NCBI GenBank assembly: GCA_017508385.1
Contig: JAFVZB010000010.1
Location: 1-44,761 of the forward strand
DNA length: 44,761 nt
From: Lentisphaeria bacterium
GTDB lineage: Bacteria; Verrucomicrobiota; Lentisphaeria; Victivallales; Victivallaceae
Direction: 5' to 3'
Shown here: in pieces, positions 27,277 through 34,392 of the stretch
How positions within the stretch are numbered: position 1 is the first letter of the stretch
Layout: each line of letters starts with the position of its first letter
Notes under the pieces: generated by a model
Seen by the model: the letters and a program-made list of their open reading frames with translations, nothing else
Told to the model about the DNA's origin: nothing
Databases searched by the model: none
Made by a program: the position numbers and the translations under genes

Positions 27277-28242
27277 TCAGAGCATTTCAAGCATATACTG
27301 CATGGTTATATCCTGACTGTCGGGCAGATTTTCGTGGCCGAAATCAGGATAAATCACAACCTCTTTCGGAGCAGTTATGGCATTGTAAGCGGCGAACTGG
27401 GTCGATGGCGGACAGATGGTATCCATGAGTCCGGTAAACATCTTCACCCTGCCCTGAATACGGTTGGTCATGTGGTGGATATCAATGTAGCCCAGACGGG
27501 TGAATACCTCATCTTCACGCTCGTGGCGGGGGTCGAAGCGGCGGAAATACTCCTTGAGTTCGACATAGGCATCTTTCGCCAAATCCATTTCCCACACCCG
27601 GCGGTAGTCGGAAAGGAACGGGAAGAGCGGAGCAAGGCGGTTGACGAACGGAACCAGCGAGCCTGCGGCAAGGGTGAGACCGCCGCCCTGACTGCCGCCC
27701 ATGAGTCCGATGCGGTCACGGTCAACTCCCGGCATGGCAGCCACGATGTGAACCAGCTGAGCGCAATCGAGGAAAATTTCACGGAAAAGCAGCTTTTCAG
27801 GTGACTCCTCATCGAGTCCGCGGATGATGTGACCGTGCAGGGTATTTCCGCAGACCGGAGTCAAATCCTGAGAGCGTCCGCCCTGCCCGCGGCAGTCGAG
27901 TGCGGCGACAACAAATCCGGCTGCGACATAGCCGAGCTTGCTCTGCCAGTCTCCGGCATCACCTGAGTAACCGTGATACTGCACCACGGCAGGACCTTTG
28001 ACGTCAGATGCCTTTTTCGGACGGAGCAGTTTGGCATGGATGCGTGAACCGCCGACTCCGGTATAAAAGAGGTCGAAGCACTCGGCAAAATCGACCTGAA
28101 ACTTTGACGGTATCAGCTCAACATCGGCATCAAGAGCGAGCATCTCATTTACGGAACGGCTCCAGAACTCATCGAAATCAGCAGGACGGGGGTTGATTCC
28201 GGTGTAAGTCTTGAGTTTTTCCAACGGCATATCAATAAGCAT
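27277..28242 (-). CDS. CE7-family acetyl esterase (acetyl xylan esterase/cephalosporin deacetylase type)
   Basis: The ATG at 28242 has AAGGAG eight bases upstream and gives 321 residues, the usual CE7 length. It is an alpha/beta hydrolase with the CE7 signature: the oxyanion RGQGG motif near residue 120, the nucleophile Ser184 in GLMGGSQGGGL, Asp274 in GLMDTICPPST and His303 in YPDFGHE. Family enzymes remove acetyl groups from xylo-oligosaccharides and small esters in the cytoplasm, and no signal peptide is present here. It follows the glycerol-1-phosphate dehydrogenase by 25 bases and is probably cotranscribed. Confidence 0.92.
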   Translation of the reverse strand: MLIDMPLEKLKTYTGINPRPADFDEFWSRSVNEMLALDADVELIPSKFQVDFAECFDLFYTGVGGSRIHAKLLRPKKASDVKGPAVVQYHGYSGDAGDWQSKLGYVAAGFVVAALDCRGQGGRSQDLTPVCGNTLHGHIIRGLDEESPEKLLFREIFLDCAQLVHIVAAMPGVDRDRIGLMGGSQGGGLTLAAGSLVPFVNRLAPLFPFLSDYRRVWEMDLAKDAYVELKEYFRRFDPRHEREDEVFTRLGYIDIHHMTNRIQGRVKMFTGLMDTICPPSTQFAAYNAITAPKEVVIYPDFGHENLPDSQDITMQYMLEML

Positions 28243-28267
28243 GACAAAATCTCCTTTTTTGCTGTCA

Positions 28268-29554
28268 TTACTCAAACAACACATCAAGTGTCTTTATTGC
28301 ATCATCGAGAACGCCTGATTCGTAAAGCAAATCGGCAACGTTGTAGCGGACTCTGATAAGCTGGGCACGGCGGACTCCGTCGGTCAACTGCTCTTTATCG
28401 AGTCCGATCATCTGAGCCTTGTATGGACATCCTGCCTTTTTGAGCATCTCACGCAGCTCGGGGAACGGAATTATACGCTCACGCACCGGAGCCTTGAATG
28501 ACTCCCATTTTTCCAGTATCTCCCGCCGTCTTGCAGCCATATCCTCACCCTGCTTGAACTTGCTCATGGCAGTGGAAAACACTTTGTCACCGTAACACCC
28601 TTTGGCAAGGAGACGTTCAATATTTTTTTTGCGCTCCTCTTCGCTCTCGGCAGGACGGGCGATTTGAGCTATCTCCCCGGCGGAGTGGTCGAGCAGATAC
28701 TGCATGAGCAAAGTGGAAATCAGACTTCCGAACCCGGCTTTGAATCCGTGGGAAATCTCTTCGCCGTCGAGACTGAGTTTTTCCATCTCCCAGACATGAC
28801 TGCAAAGGTGCTCGAAACCGGATGCCGGACGGCTGGTTCCGTAGAGCTGCATGGCATACCCGGTGGCGGCAAGTCCGGCAAAGACATTGCCGAGATCGGA
28901 TGGGTCGGAAACATATTTGCGGATGTTTTTCTGAACAAGATCCCAGACTTCAGGATCAATTTTTTCCTCGCCCATGATATCGGCAATGATCCAGTCAGCC
29001 CCGGCGGGAACTTTGGTCATAAGGTCGGCGTACCCGCTTGAAAGCATCCAAGTTGGAGCATCACGCAAAACAGATATCTCAGTTACGATCGCCAGCGGAG
29101 CCGGACACGGCACGGTCATTTTGAATCCTTTGACCGACATCGCCGCACCGCTGGCAGTATATCCATCGACACTGGCGGCAGTGGGAACGCAACAGTAGGG
29201 AACGCCGGCCTTGCCTGCGGCACACTTGACAATATCATTTATAACTCCTGAGCCGACGGCAACAGGAACGACGGTATCATCGAAAGACTCGCTCAAAACA
29301 TCAGAGATAGCGGTATCGGGATGGAGTCTTTTTTTGCCATCATAAATAACCGTATCCCGAATGACCGCACCGGACTTTTCCAACACCTCCTGCGCCCTTT
29401 TTCCTGCGGCAGCCCAGGTATTTTCATCAGCGACGAGCAGAGGACTTTTACCCGGAAAAAACTTTTCCAGCACCTCAGGCAGATCATCAATAGCATGTTC
29501 GCCCATAGCGAAAGCCTTTGTTTCAATACCGGAAGGCAAGTCGATAAGATCCAT
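28268..29554 (-). CDS. sn-glycerol-1-phosphate dehydrogenase (AraM/EgsA type)
   Basis: The ATG at 29554 follows CAGGAG and gives 428 residues. The longer frame (to 29650) starts inside the promoter region. The protein has the iron/zinc-dependent dehydrogenase layout: VAVGSGVINDIVKCAA for the nucleotide glycines, PTAASVDGYTASGAAM for the substrate region, and metal-ligand candidates in SGYADLMTK, FEHLCSHVWE and ISHGFKAGFG. Such enzymes reduce dihydroxyacetone phosphate to glycerol-1-phosphate, the stereoisomer used by archaeal lipids. In Bacillus the araM product supplies heptaprenylglyceryl phosphate. Linkage to a CE7 esterase recalls the arabinose-operon setting of araM. A C-terminal extension of about 40 residues is seen beyond the core. 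Confidence 0.85.
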   Translation of the reverse strand: MDLIDLPSGIETKAFAMGEHAIDDLPEVLEKFFPGKSPLLVADENTWAAAGKRAQEVLEKSGAVIRDTVIYDGKKRLHPDTAISDVLSESFDDTVVPVAVGSGVINDIVKCAAGKAGVPYCCVPTAASVDGYTASGAAMSVKGFKMTVPCPAPLAIVTEISVLRDAPTWMLSSGYADLMTKVPAGADWIIADIMGEEKIDPEVWDLVQKNIRKYVSDPSDLGNVFAGLAATGYAMQLYGTSRPASGFEHLCSHVWEMEKLSLDGEEISHGFKAGFGSLISTLLMQYLLDHSAGEIAQIARPAESEEERKKNIERLLAKGCYGDKVFSTAMSKFKQGEDMAARRREILEKWESFKAPVRERIIPFPELREMLKKAGCPYKAQMIGLDKEQLTDGVRRAQLIRVRYNVADLLYESGVLDDAIKTLDVLFE

Positions 29555-29600
29555 AAAAACTCCTGATTTAACAAAACCGATAAAAAAACTATATCGATTT

Positions 29601-29628
29601 AAAATAGCTCCAATCCCGATTTTTTCAA
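29601..29628 (-). promoter_or_regulatory. Candidate promoter of the G1P dehydrogenase/CE7 operon
   Basis: On the minus strand, TTGAAA (29623-29628) and TATTTT (29601-29606) are 16 bases apart, about 50 bases before the ATG. The rest of 29629-29745 is AT-rich and shows no further feature. Confidence 0.45.
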
Positions 29629-29745
29629 GGCAATTTTCAAAAGAAAACAAGCAATAACCAAAGAAGACTCAATTTACTTTACATCAGGAAAAAGCAAAAA
29701 ACACCGTCAACAACGTGCAACACATATCATGACCTGAGTTTTATT

Positions 29746-30390
29746 TCAGCAGTCGTATTCAAGCAACTCTTCGATGCTGCATAACAGGACTTGGGCGAGT
29801 TGTTGTAAGGTTTCGGCGGCGGCTTTGTTGATGTTTTTGGCTCGCATTTCATATTGCTGGATCGTCCGCAGTTTTACTCCTGAACGTGCGGCAAGTTCTT
29901 TCTGCGTAAGCCGGGCATCTTTACGGCGTTTCTGCAAACGGGTGGGAAGATTTTTGTTGCGGATCATCCGGTTGAGAGTTTCCACAAACTTTTCTTCCGA
30001 CGCCTCGTGAAGCGCGGGATAAAGCTCCAATATTTCGGAAATCGTTATACATTCTGCAATGTTTTTGAAAGGACGTTTTGTGAACCATTGAAAATACGCC
30101 AACGCCCAGCCGCTCCAATATTCAGGAGAACAATCGTATTCAATTTGAGCTTGCAAATCATCCACAGCCAGCCCTGATTTGCGCATAACTTCCATGGCAA
30201 GTTCTGTTCCTGAGAGCCCGGCGACATATTTCGGATGACCGCTGCCAAAAAGTTCTGCAACACCGGAATTGATGAACATCGCAAAAAAGTTGTCCAAATC
30301 CAGATGGCAGACGGCATACGCAAAATCAAAGGCTTCGCCGAGATTTTGCATAGCATCATCAAGATAATTTTCACTGTATGCGTGGATCAT
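29746..30390 (-). CDS. XRE-type HTH protein with N-terminal unknown domain (probable antitoxin)
   Basis: The protein has 214 residues. The last 65 or so form a classical helix-turn-helix of the XRE/Cro type: RKDARLTQKELAARSGVKLR, then TIQQYEMRAKNINKAA and LQQLAQVLLCSIEELL. The first 140 residues are acidic and aromatic-rich and resemble DUF3791-like or antitoxin scaffolds, though I cannot name the domain firmly. Its first 20 bases overlap the end of the upstream DUF3990 gene, the tight coupling common in toxin-antitoxin pairs. I infer that the N-terminal part binds the partner and the HTH autoregulates the operon. The pair is clearly more AT-rich than its neighbours. Confidence 0.75.
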   Translation of the reverse strand: MIHAYSENYLDDAMQNLGEAFDFAYAVCHLDLDNFFAMFINSGVAELFGSGHPKYVAGLSGTELAMEVMRKSGLAVDDLQAQIEYDCSPEYWSGWALAYFQWFTKRPFKNIAECITISEILELYPALHEASEEKFVETLNRMIRNKNLPTRLQKRRKDARLTQKELAARSGVKLRTIQQYEMRAKNINKAAAETLQQLAQVLLCSIEELLEYDC

Positions 30391-31048
30391 CAGGCTTCAT
30401 TCCCTCTTTGATTATGTCACGGATAAACACTCCTGAAAGCTCTTCGGCATCCAATTCTGCACGGTAGGCGGCTCTGGCATTGTCATCACGCTGTTGCCGC
30501 AACGGTGAATAAACCGCTTTGGGTACTTCAATACCGCAGATAAACCGGATTTTATCAAAAGCCTTTTGACTTTTCAGCACAAATTGCTCACCAAGTTCGC
30601 CCAGCTTCATCGCACGGCTCAACTGATGCAGAGATATTTCATTGCTGACAAAGGCTCTGGCAAATGAAAAATAGGAATCATCAGCCCGGTAGCCGATAAT
30701 TACATCGTATTGATTTATATCAAGCAGGAAATGCTCCATCAAATAAGAGTGTGCCTGCCTCATGATCGGCGTGTATAAGCGAACCGTGCGGTACTTCATC
30801 AACAGGGCAAGCCAGTGCAAAATGGTATACTGCGGCTCGGACAAATTTAAGATAGCAAGACCATCTGTTTCAAGTTCATAGCAGTTTGCCACGCCGTTAT
30901 TATTTCCTGCGGAAGCCCATTCTTTCGCCAATTCTATATTTTCGGTACAATAGAACCCCTGACCATAATCATTGGTAGATTTACCTTTGGCAAGAAGGGG
31001 CTTTTCAACTCGCTCAGGCGAACCGTGATAAAGTTTTGCAACACTCAT
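30371..31048 (-). CDS. DUF3990 ADP-ribosyltransferase-like protein (probable toxin)
   Basis: The 225-residue protein begins with the DUF3990 pattern: LYHGSPERVEKPLL, then STNDYGQGFYCTEN and AKEWA (about residues 6-47). This matches the ART-fold core in which an N-terminal YHGS strand and a GxGFYxT strand bind NAD. A later NEISLHQLS segment (about 132-140) supplies a candidate ART glutamate. Members are found in mobile toxin-antitoxin and defence-like loci. The start has GGGAG seven bases upstream, and a promoter/dyad lies at 31060-31108. The target of modification is unknown, and transferase activity is inferred from the family only. Confidence 0.8.
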   Translation of the reverse strand: MSVAKLYHGSPERVEKPLLAKGKSTNDYGQGFYCTENIELAKEWASAGNNNGVANCYELETDGLAILNLSEPQYTILHWLALLMKYRTVRLYTPIMRQAHSYLMEHFLLDINQYDVIIGYRADDSYFSFARAFVSNEISLHQLSRAMKLGELGEQFVLKSQKAFDKIRFICGIEVPKAVYSPLRQQRDDNARAAYRAELDAEELSGVFIRDIIKEGMKPDDPRIQ

Positions 31049-31059
31049 TTTATACTCCC

Positions 31060-31108
31060 ATAGAGTTACAGTTCAATTATAATATATCTCTATAGCAGTA
31101 CTTTTCAA
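31060..31108 (-). promoter_or_regulatory. Promoter with overlapping dyad for the toxin-antitoxin pair
   Basis: On the minus strand TTGAAA (31103-31108) and TATATT (31081-31086) are 16 bases apart. ATAGAG (31060-31065) and CTCTAT (31088-31093) form a widely spaced dyad around the -10 box, a plausible autoregulatory operator for the XRE protein. The stretch 31109-31216 is AT-rich and shows no gene. Confidence 0.5.
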
Positions 31109-31216
31109 GTGTTAAGTTGAGAAAAATGTGTATTTTTCTTCTCTTTTAATTTAAAATAGACTGGTGCAGTCAGCACTTGTGCCGACCTTTTTGCTTCTCA
31201 CGCCGAGACTCTTTAC

Positions 31217-31234
31217 GCAGCGGGAGAACGCTGC
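31217..31234. terminator. Hairpin behind the beta-helix gene (possible terminator)
   Basis: GCAGCG (31217-31222) and CGCTGC (31229-31234) form a perfect 6-bp stem 17 bases past the beta-helix gene stop. No good T run follows on the minus strand, so intrinsic termination is uncertain. A second imperfect hairpin (GTCGGCAC-AA-GTGCTGAC on the minus strand) lies at about 31167-31184. Confidence 0.35.
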
Positions 31235-31250
31235 CTCTCTGAAACGTTTA

Positions 31251-33170
31251 TCAGTCTGGAATTCCCAGCATCTTTTCTGTTTCAACCATTTTGTTGTAGA
31301 GAGCTGTGAAACGCTCCATGAGCTGATCGTCTCCTGCTTGTATTGCTCCTGCCGACGGAGCTTTCCCCGAGTAATACCCAGGCTTGTATCCGGGAAGTGC
31401 CGGAACAGTCAAACCGTTGAATTCAAAGGGCTTTGAAACATCTATGGCGCACTCGGCTGCCGGAGAATTTTTCTTCAATCTTATATCAGGAAATTTTTTA
31501 TTGAAGAGGTCAACGCATATCGTGTTGTTTTTATTCAGGCTGACTGTTTTATTGAACTTGTCAACTCCCTCAGCAGGAACAGAGTTCCTGTGCCCCGCCG
31601 CAACATACATCAGATTTCCGGCAAAGACGTGGTGATGCTTCATTTCCCACGAACTGTTTGATTTTAAGATATTGTTCATAAAGTAGAACGGGAGTGGCTG
31701 TTTACGGAAACGGATATATAAATTTTTTATCGGCCACGCACCGGCGGAGCCTCCGCAGAAAGTGTTGTTGTAAACAAATATTCTGCCGGGGTCGAACGGA
31801 GCCGGAGGGTTGGCTTTATATATTCCTCTTGAGTCAAAATTGTCCTTATCATGTTCCTTTTTGTGTGAAATGCCGTAAATATGCAGTTGTTTTGAAGTGG
31901 GATTCAAAAAGAGATTGCGGTAGTGGTACTCGGTACGGTAAAATCGCTCGTGGCGCCAGTCGTGGATCCTCAGGTTGAGGCCGCACTCCATAATAACATT
32001 TTCATAGAATCTGCCGCTGGAAAAACTTCCGGTAACTATTCCGCAGCTGGACATTTTTTTGATGCAGTTACCGTAAACCTCTGCTCCGGGACCGTGTGCA
32101 CGGACTCCCACAAGACCGTTGACAAACATATTGCCGTAAACACGGCAGTTGCTGCCGTCAAGAGTAACTGCCGAGTCGTCTGATTTTGCGACTCCGATGA
32201 TATACTTGAACACGAGGTAGGTCAATCTGCTGCGTTTTTCACAGATAAATCCCAGAGTGAGGATATTGTTGCGTATGGTTATATCGGACGACTCTTTTTC
32301 AACGTTGACCCGGCACTTTCCATGCATAAAAAGAGAGTTTTCGACCGTGATGTTACTGCTTTTTCCAATGATGTTCACGGAGTTTTTACTTCCGCGGATA
32401 TACAGATCACTCAAAATGACGTGGGAGGCATTTTTCAGAGTAACGCCATCACCGTAAGAGGCAGTTATAGTGTGAGCATCCGGCTTGCTGTCATTGGCAA
32501 ATCTGAGGTAGAGATTGCCCTTTGACCAGCCGCAAATAACATATCCGACAACGTCCCAGAAAGGAGCTGCTTTTATTTTGAAAAAATTGTGGTCAACGGT
32601 CAGAGCGTTTCCTGATGCCAGAAGGTCGAATCCGGGGATACGCGTGCCGTTTCGCGGGGAATAGCTTCCTGAAAAGTGAGCATCCGTAAGTGTCGCAGGA
32701 ATCGGCTTTCTGCGGCGCATCTTCATATTGAACTTGTTGATCTGAGCAATCATTTTTCCGTCGAGCATCACAATATCAGGACGCTTGGCAAGTTTGATTT
32801 TCCAGACATTTTTTCCGATCTCCGGAGCAGGACTCCAATCAGTCAACACTTTGCTTTCAGCCTCGAGAACAGTGAGATATTTTCCGTCTTTGGAGCGTGT
32901 TCCGATGATTTTCAGCGGCTTTGCGGCGGCAGCTTTGGTGGTGATAACGGTGTTGTTGCGGTAGATTCCGGGAAGTATCCTGACAGTATCTCCGGCGTCG
33001 GCTTTATCAACCGCTTTCTGCAGGGTCAGGAACGGTGAATCTTTGGTTCCTGAGTTGTTATCGTTTCCCGATGCAGAAACAAATATTTCAGAAGCGGATG
33101 CCGCCGCCGATACTGCAAAAAGAGAGAAAATCAAACATATTTTCCCCGGAAATGCGAATAAATTCACCAT
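31251..33170 (-). CDS. Secreted right-handed parallel beta-helix protein (DUF1565-type)
   Basis: The ATG at 33170 is seven bases after AAGGAGG and gives 639 residues. An ATG two codons earlier is too close to the ribosome site, and the much longer open frame to 33539 runs through the promoter and a repeat. A signal peptide (about 1-27, LFAVSAAASAS before the cleavage) is followed by the DUF1565 motif IFVSASGNDNNSGTKDSPF and LQKAVDKADAGDTVRILPGIYR. Then come many beta-helix turns (SDITIRNNIL, YGNMFVNGLVGVRAHG). Proteins like this bind or cleave polysaccharides (lyase, epimerase or glycoside hydrolase roles), and I see no decisive catalytic residues. Multigene families of such proteins are typical of Lentisphaerota and Planctomycetes. 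Confidence 0.85.
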   Translation of the reverse strand: MVNLFAFPGKICLIFSLFAVSAAASASEIFVSASGNDNNSGTKDSPFLTLQKAVDKADAGDTVRILPGIYRNNTVITTKAAAAKPLKIIGTRSKDGKYLTVLEAESKVLTDWSPAPEIGKNVWKIKLAKRPDIVMLDGKMIAQINKFNMKMRRRKPIPATLTDAHFSGSYSPRNGTRIPGFDLLASGNALTVDHNFFKIKAAPFWDVVGYVICGWSKGNLYLRFANDSKPDAHTITASYGDGVTLKNASHVILSDLYIRGSKNSVNIIGKSSNITVENSLFMHGKCRVNVEKESSDITIRNNILTLGFICEKRSRLTYLVFKYIIGVAKSDDSAVTLDGSNCRVYGNMFVNGLVGVRAHGPGAEVYGNCIKKMSSCGIVTGSFSSGRFYENVIMECGLNLRIHDWRHERFYRTEYHYRNLFLNPTSKQLHIYGISHKKEHDKDNFDSRGIYKANPPAPFDPGRIFVYNNTFCGGSAGAWPIKNLYIRFRKQPLPFYFMNNILKSNSSWEMKHHHVFAGNLMYVAAGHRNSVPAEGVDKFNKTVSLNKNNTICVDLFNKKFPDIRLKKNSPAAECAIDVSKPFEFNGLTVPALPGYKPGYYSGKAPSAGAIQAGDDQLMERFTALYNKMVETEKMLGIPD

Positions 33171-33250
33171 AAGCATGCCTCCTTCCGGCAAAGAAAAATT
33201 GCGTTTACAACTCAGGAGCTTAAAACACATCCTGTAACCTAGTCCACAAT

Positions 33251-33278
33251 AATATACACGGTAAAAGTTCAAATACAA
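33251..33278 (-). promoter_or_regulatory. Promoter of the beta-helix gene
   Basis: On the minus strand, TTGTAT (33273-33278) and TATATT (33251-33256) are 16 bases apart, about 80 bases before the chosen ATG. Confidence 0.5.
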
Positions 33279-33302
33279 GCCATTTTTTGATTTTTTTGAT
33301 AA

Positions 33303-33352
33303 GGCTCTGTTCCCGACACGGGCAGGTAAAGGGAAATAAAAAAGTTTCCCCG
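33303..33352 (-). repeat. Interspersed 50-bp repeat, copy 3 (inverted)
   Basis: Read on the minus strand, these 50 bases match 26949-26998 at 47 positions. No second terminal repeat or hairpin interior of the 26801-26997 type follows, so this is a solitary end. The bases 33353-33682 next to it hold a TATAAT-containing stretch near 33384-33389. They also hold a 92-codon plus-strand frame (33454-33732) that starts without a good ribosome site and runs into the tandem repeats, so I do not annotate it as a gene. Confidence 0.85.
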
Positions 33353-33682
33353 AAGACATTGTGCACTGCCTGTTTGGAACAAATATAATATGTACCGACA
33401 GAAAAATCAGGTTGTTATGCCAATTCTTTTTTGCCGATTGAAAAAAGAAGTTAGTGAGCTCAATGAAAAAGATAAAGATTACCACCGATGCCGCCAGTTC
33501 CGGCAAAGAGACAAAAAAAAGGTCTTTCTGCAGGCCCACAATCGTGTGGTTACGCTCACACTCAGAAAGACACCATGATATACCGCCAATTTTTGAAAAG
33601 TCAAGTTTCCGTCAAAAGGAGTTTGCGGAGCTCAAGCTGCTTTATGAAATGAATACTGAAACCACACTTCTGCCGCATTCGC

Positions 33683-33902
33683 TTTGCGGCATCGTGCCAA
33701 GTTTGAAAAGGCGAAACCGGTGGAGATTATGAAGCATTTTGCGGCATCGTGACAAGTTTGAAAAGGCGTGACTGGTGGAGATGATGAAGCATTTTGCGGC
33801 ATCGTGTCAAGTCTGAAAAGGCGTGACCGGTGGAGATGATGAAGCATTTTGCGGCATCGTGTCAAGTCTGAAAAGGCGTGACCGGTGGAGATGATGAAGC
33901 AT
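33683..33902. repeat. Tandem array of four 55-bp repeats
   Basis: The unit starts TTTGCGGCATCGTG and ends GGTGGAGATGATGAAGCAT. Units start at 33683, 33738, 33793 and 33848, so the period is exactly 55. Units 3 and 4 are identical over nearly the full length, and unit 1 is the most diverged. A fifth unit begins at 33903 and breaks off after eight bases into the hairpin array. As 55 is not a multiple of three, the frames open across it change register and are not protein repeats. Confidence 0.95.
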
Positions 33903-34044
33903 TTTGCGGCACGCCGCAAAATATGAAGCGCACCTTCGGTGCATGAAGCATATTTTGAGCTTGTAAGCTACGCTCATCAAGCTCAAAATATATGAAGCAA
34001 AGACTTCGTCTTTATGTTTTTTTGCCATGAAAATGGCAAAAAAA
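33894..34044. repeat. Array of five different hairpins separated by ATGAAGC
   Basis: The hairpins are: 33901-33922 (10-bp stem ATTTTGCGGC), 33930-33942 (GCACC-TTC-GGTGC), 33950-33991 (13-bp stem ATATTTTGAGCTT, 16-base loop), 33999-34013 (AAAGAC-TTC-GTCTTT) and 34017-34044 (12-bp stem TTTTTTTGCCAT, loop GAAA). ATGAAGC stands at 33894-33900, 33923-33929, 33943-33949 and 33992-33998, and only ATG at 34014-34016. Stem sequences are unrelated to one another while the spacer is constant. Two of the loops are C-UUCG type, which is very stable in RNA. Confidence 0.95.
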
Positions 34045-34045
34045 A

Positions 34046-34119
34046 TGGCAGACCTGTAAGGATTCGAACCTCAACAAAATGAACCAGAATCACTTGTGCT
34101 ACCGTTACACCACAGGTCT
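34046..34119 (-). tRNA. tRNA-Gln (anticodon CUG)
   Basis: The minus strand folds as a full cloverleaf of 74 bases. The acceptor pairs AGACCTG with CAGGTCT, the D stem is GTGT/GCAC with the loop AACGGTA, and the anticodon stem AGTGA/TCATT holds the loop TTCTGGT with anticodon CTG. The T stem is TGAGG/CCTTA with loop TTCGAAT. G73, the glutamine discriminator, is followed by an encoded CCA (34046-34048). A promoter lies just upstream at 34135-34162. The hairpin array begins one base past the CCA, with no ordinary terminator between. Confidence 0.93.
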
Positions 34120-34134
34120 GCGTTGTGTACATAT

Positions 34135-34162
34135 AATATACCCCTGCGTTTCAACTTTTCAA
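34135..34162 (-). promoter_or_regulatory. Promoter of tRNA-Gln
   Basis: On the minus strand, TTGAAA (34157-34162) and TATATT (34135-34140) are 16 bases apart and about 15 bases upstream of the mature tRNA 5' end. The bases 34163-34323 between this and the MFS promoter carry no gene that I can support. Confidence 0.6.
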
Positions 34163-34323
34163 GCTGATTTTTACTTTTTTTGCGTTTTTTTCTCAATTTT
34201 CTCCATTTTCGGTTGGCAAACAGGGAATCTGTTTCGGTTTCAACTGCGTCCTGCGCTCTTTTACCGGTTGACGGCATTCCGGACTTTCATGATGATTTTA
34301 CGGCACTGTTCCCCGTAAAACGG

Positions 34324-34351
34324 TTGAAAAAATTCTGTTTTATACTATATT
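34324..34351 (+). promoter_or_regulatory. Promoter of the MFS/cysK/glycerate kinase/permease operon
   Basis: TTGAAA (34324-34329) and TATATT (34346-34351) are 16 bases apart and about 40 bases upstream of the MFS ATG. Confidence 0.6.
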
Positions 34352-34392
34352 ATCAAACTGCATGAAACTTACAACACAAAGGATTTTTTCAG

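Noticed and set aside
33171..33539. Longer N-terminus for the beta-helix protein
   Set aside because: The extension would include the promoter and the interspersed repeat, and the signal peptide and AAGGAGG point to the start at 33170.
33454..33732. Plus-strand 92-codon gene
   Set aside because: A TATAAT lies upstream, but the start has no good ribosome site and the frame ends inside the tandem repeats. It might be a gene remnant and cannot be supported.
33683..33902. CRISPR array
   Set aside because: The 55-bp units are continuous and near identical over their full length, with no unique spacers, and no cas genes are present.
33632..33919. Minus-strand protein of 95 residues with internal repeats
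   Set aside because: The frame exists only because the 55-bp repeat lacks stops. The register changes every unit, and there is no ribosome site.
34017..34044. Ordinary terminator of tRNA-Gln
   Set aside because: On the tRNA strand the T run comes before the stem and A follows it, the reverse of an intrinsic terminator.
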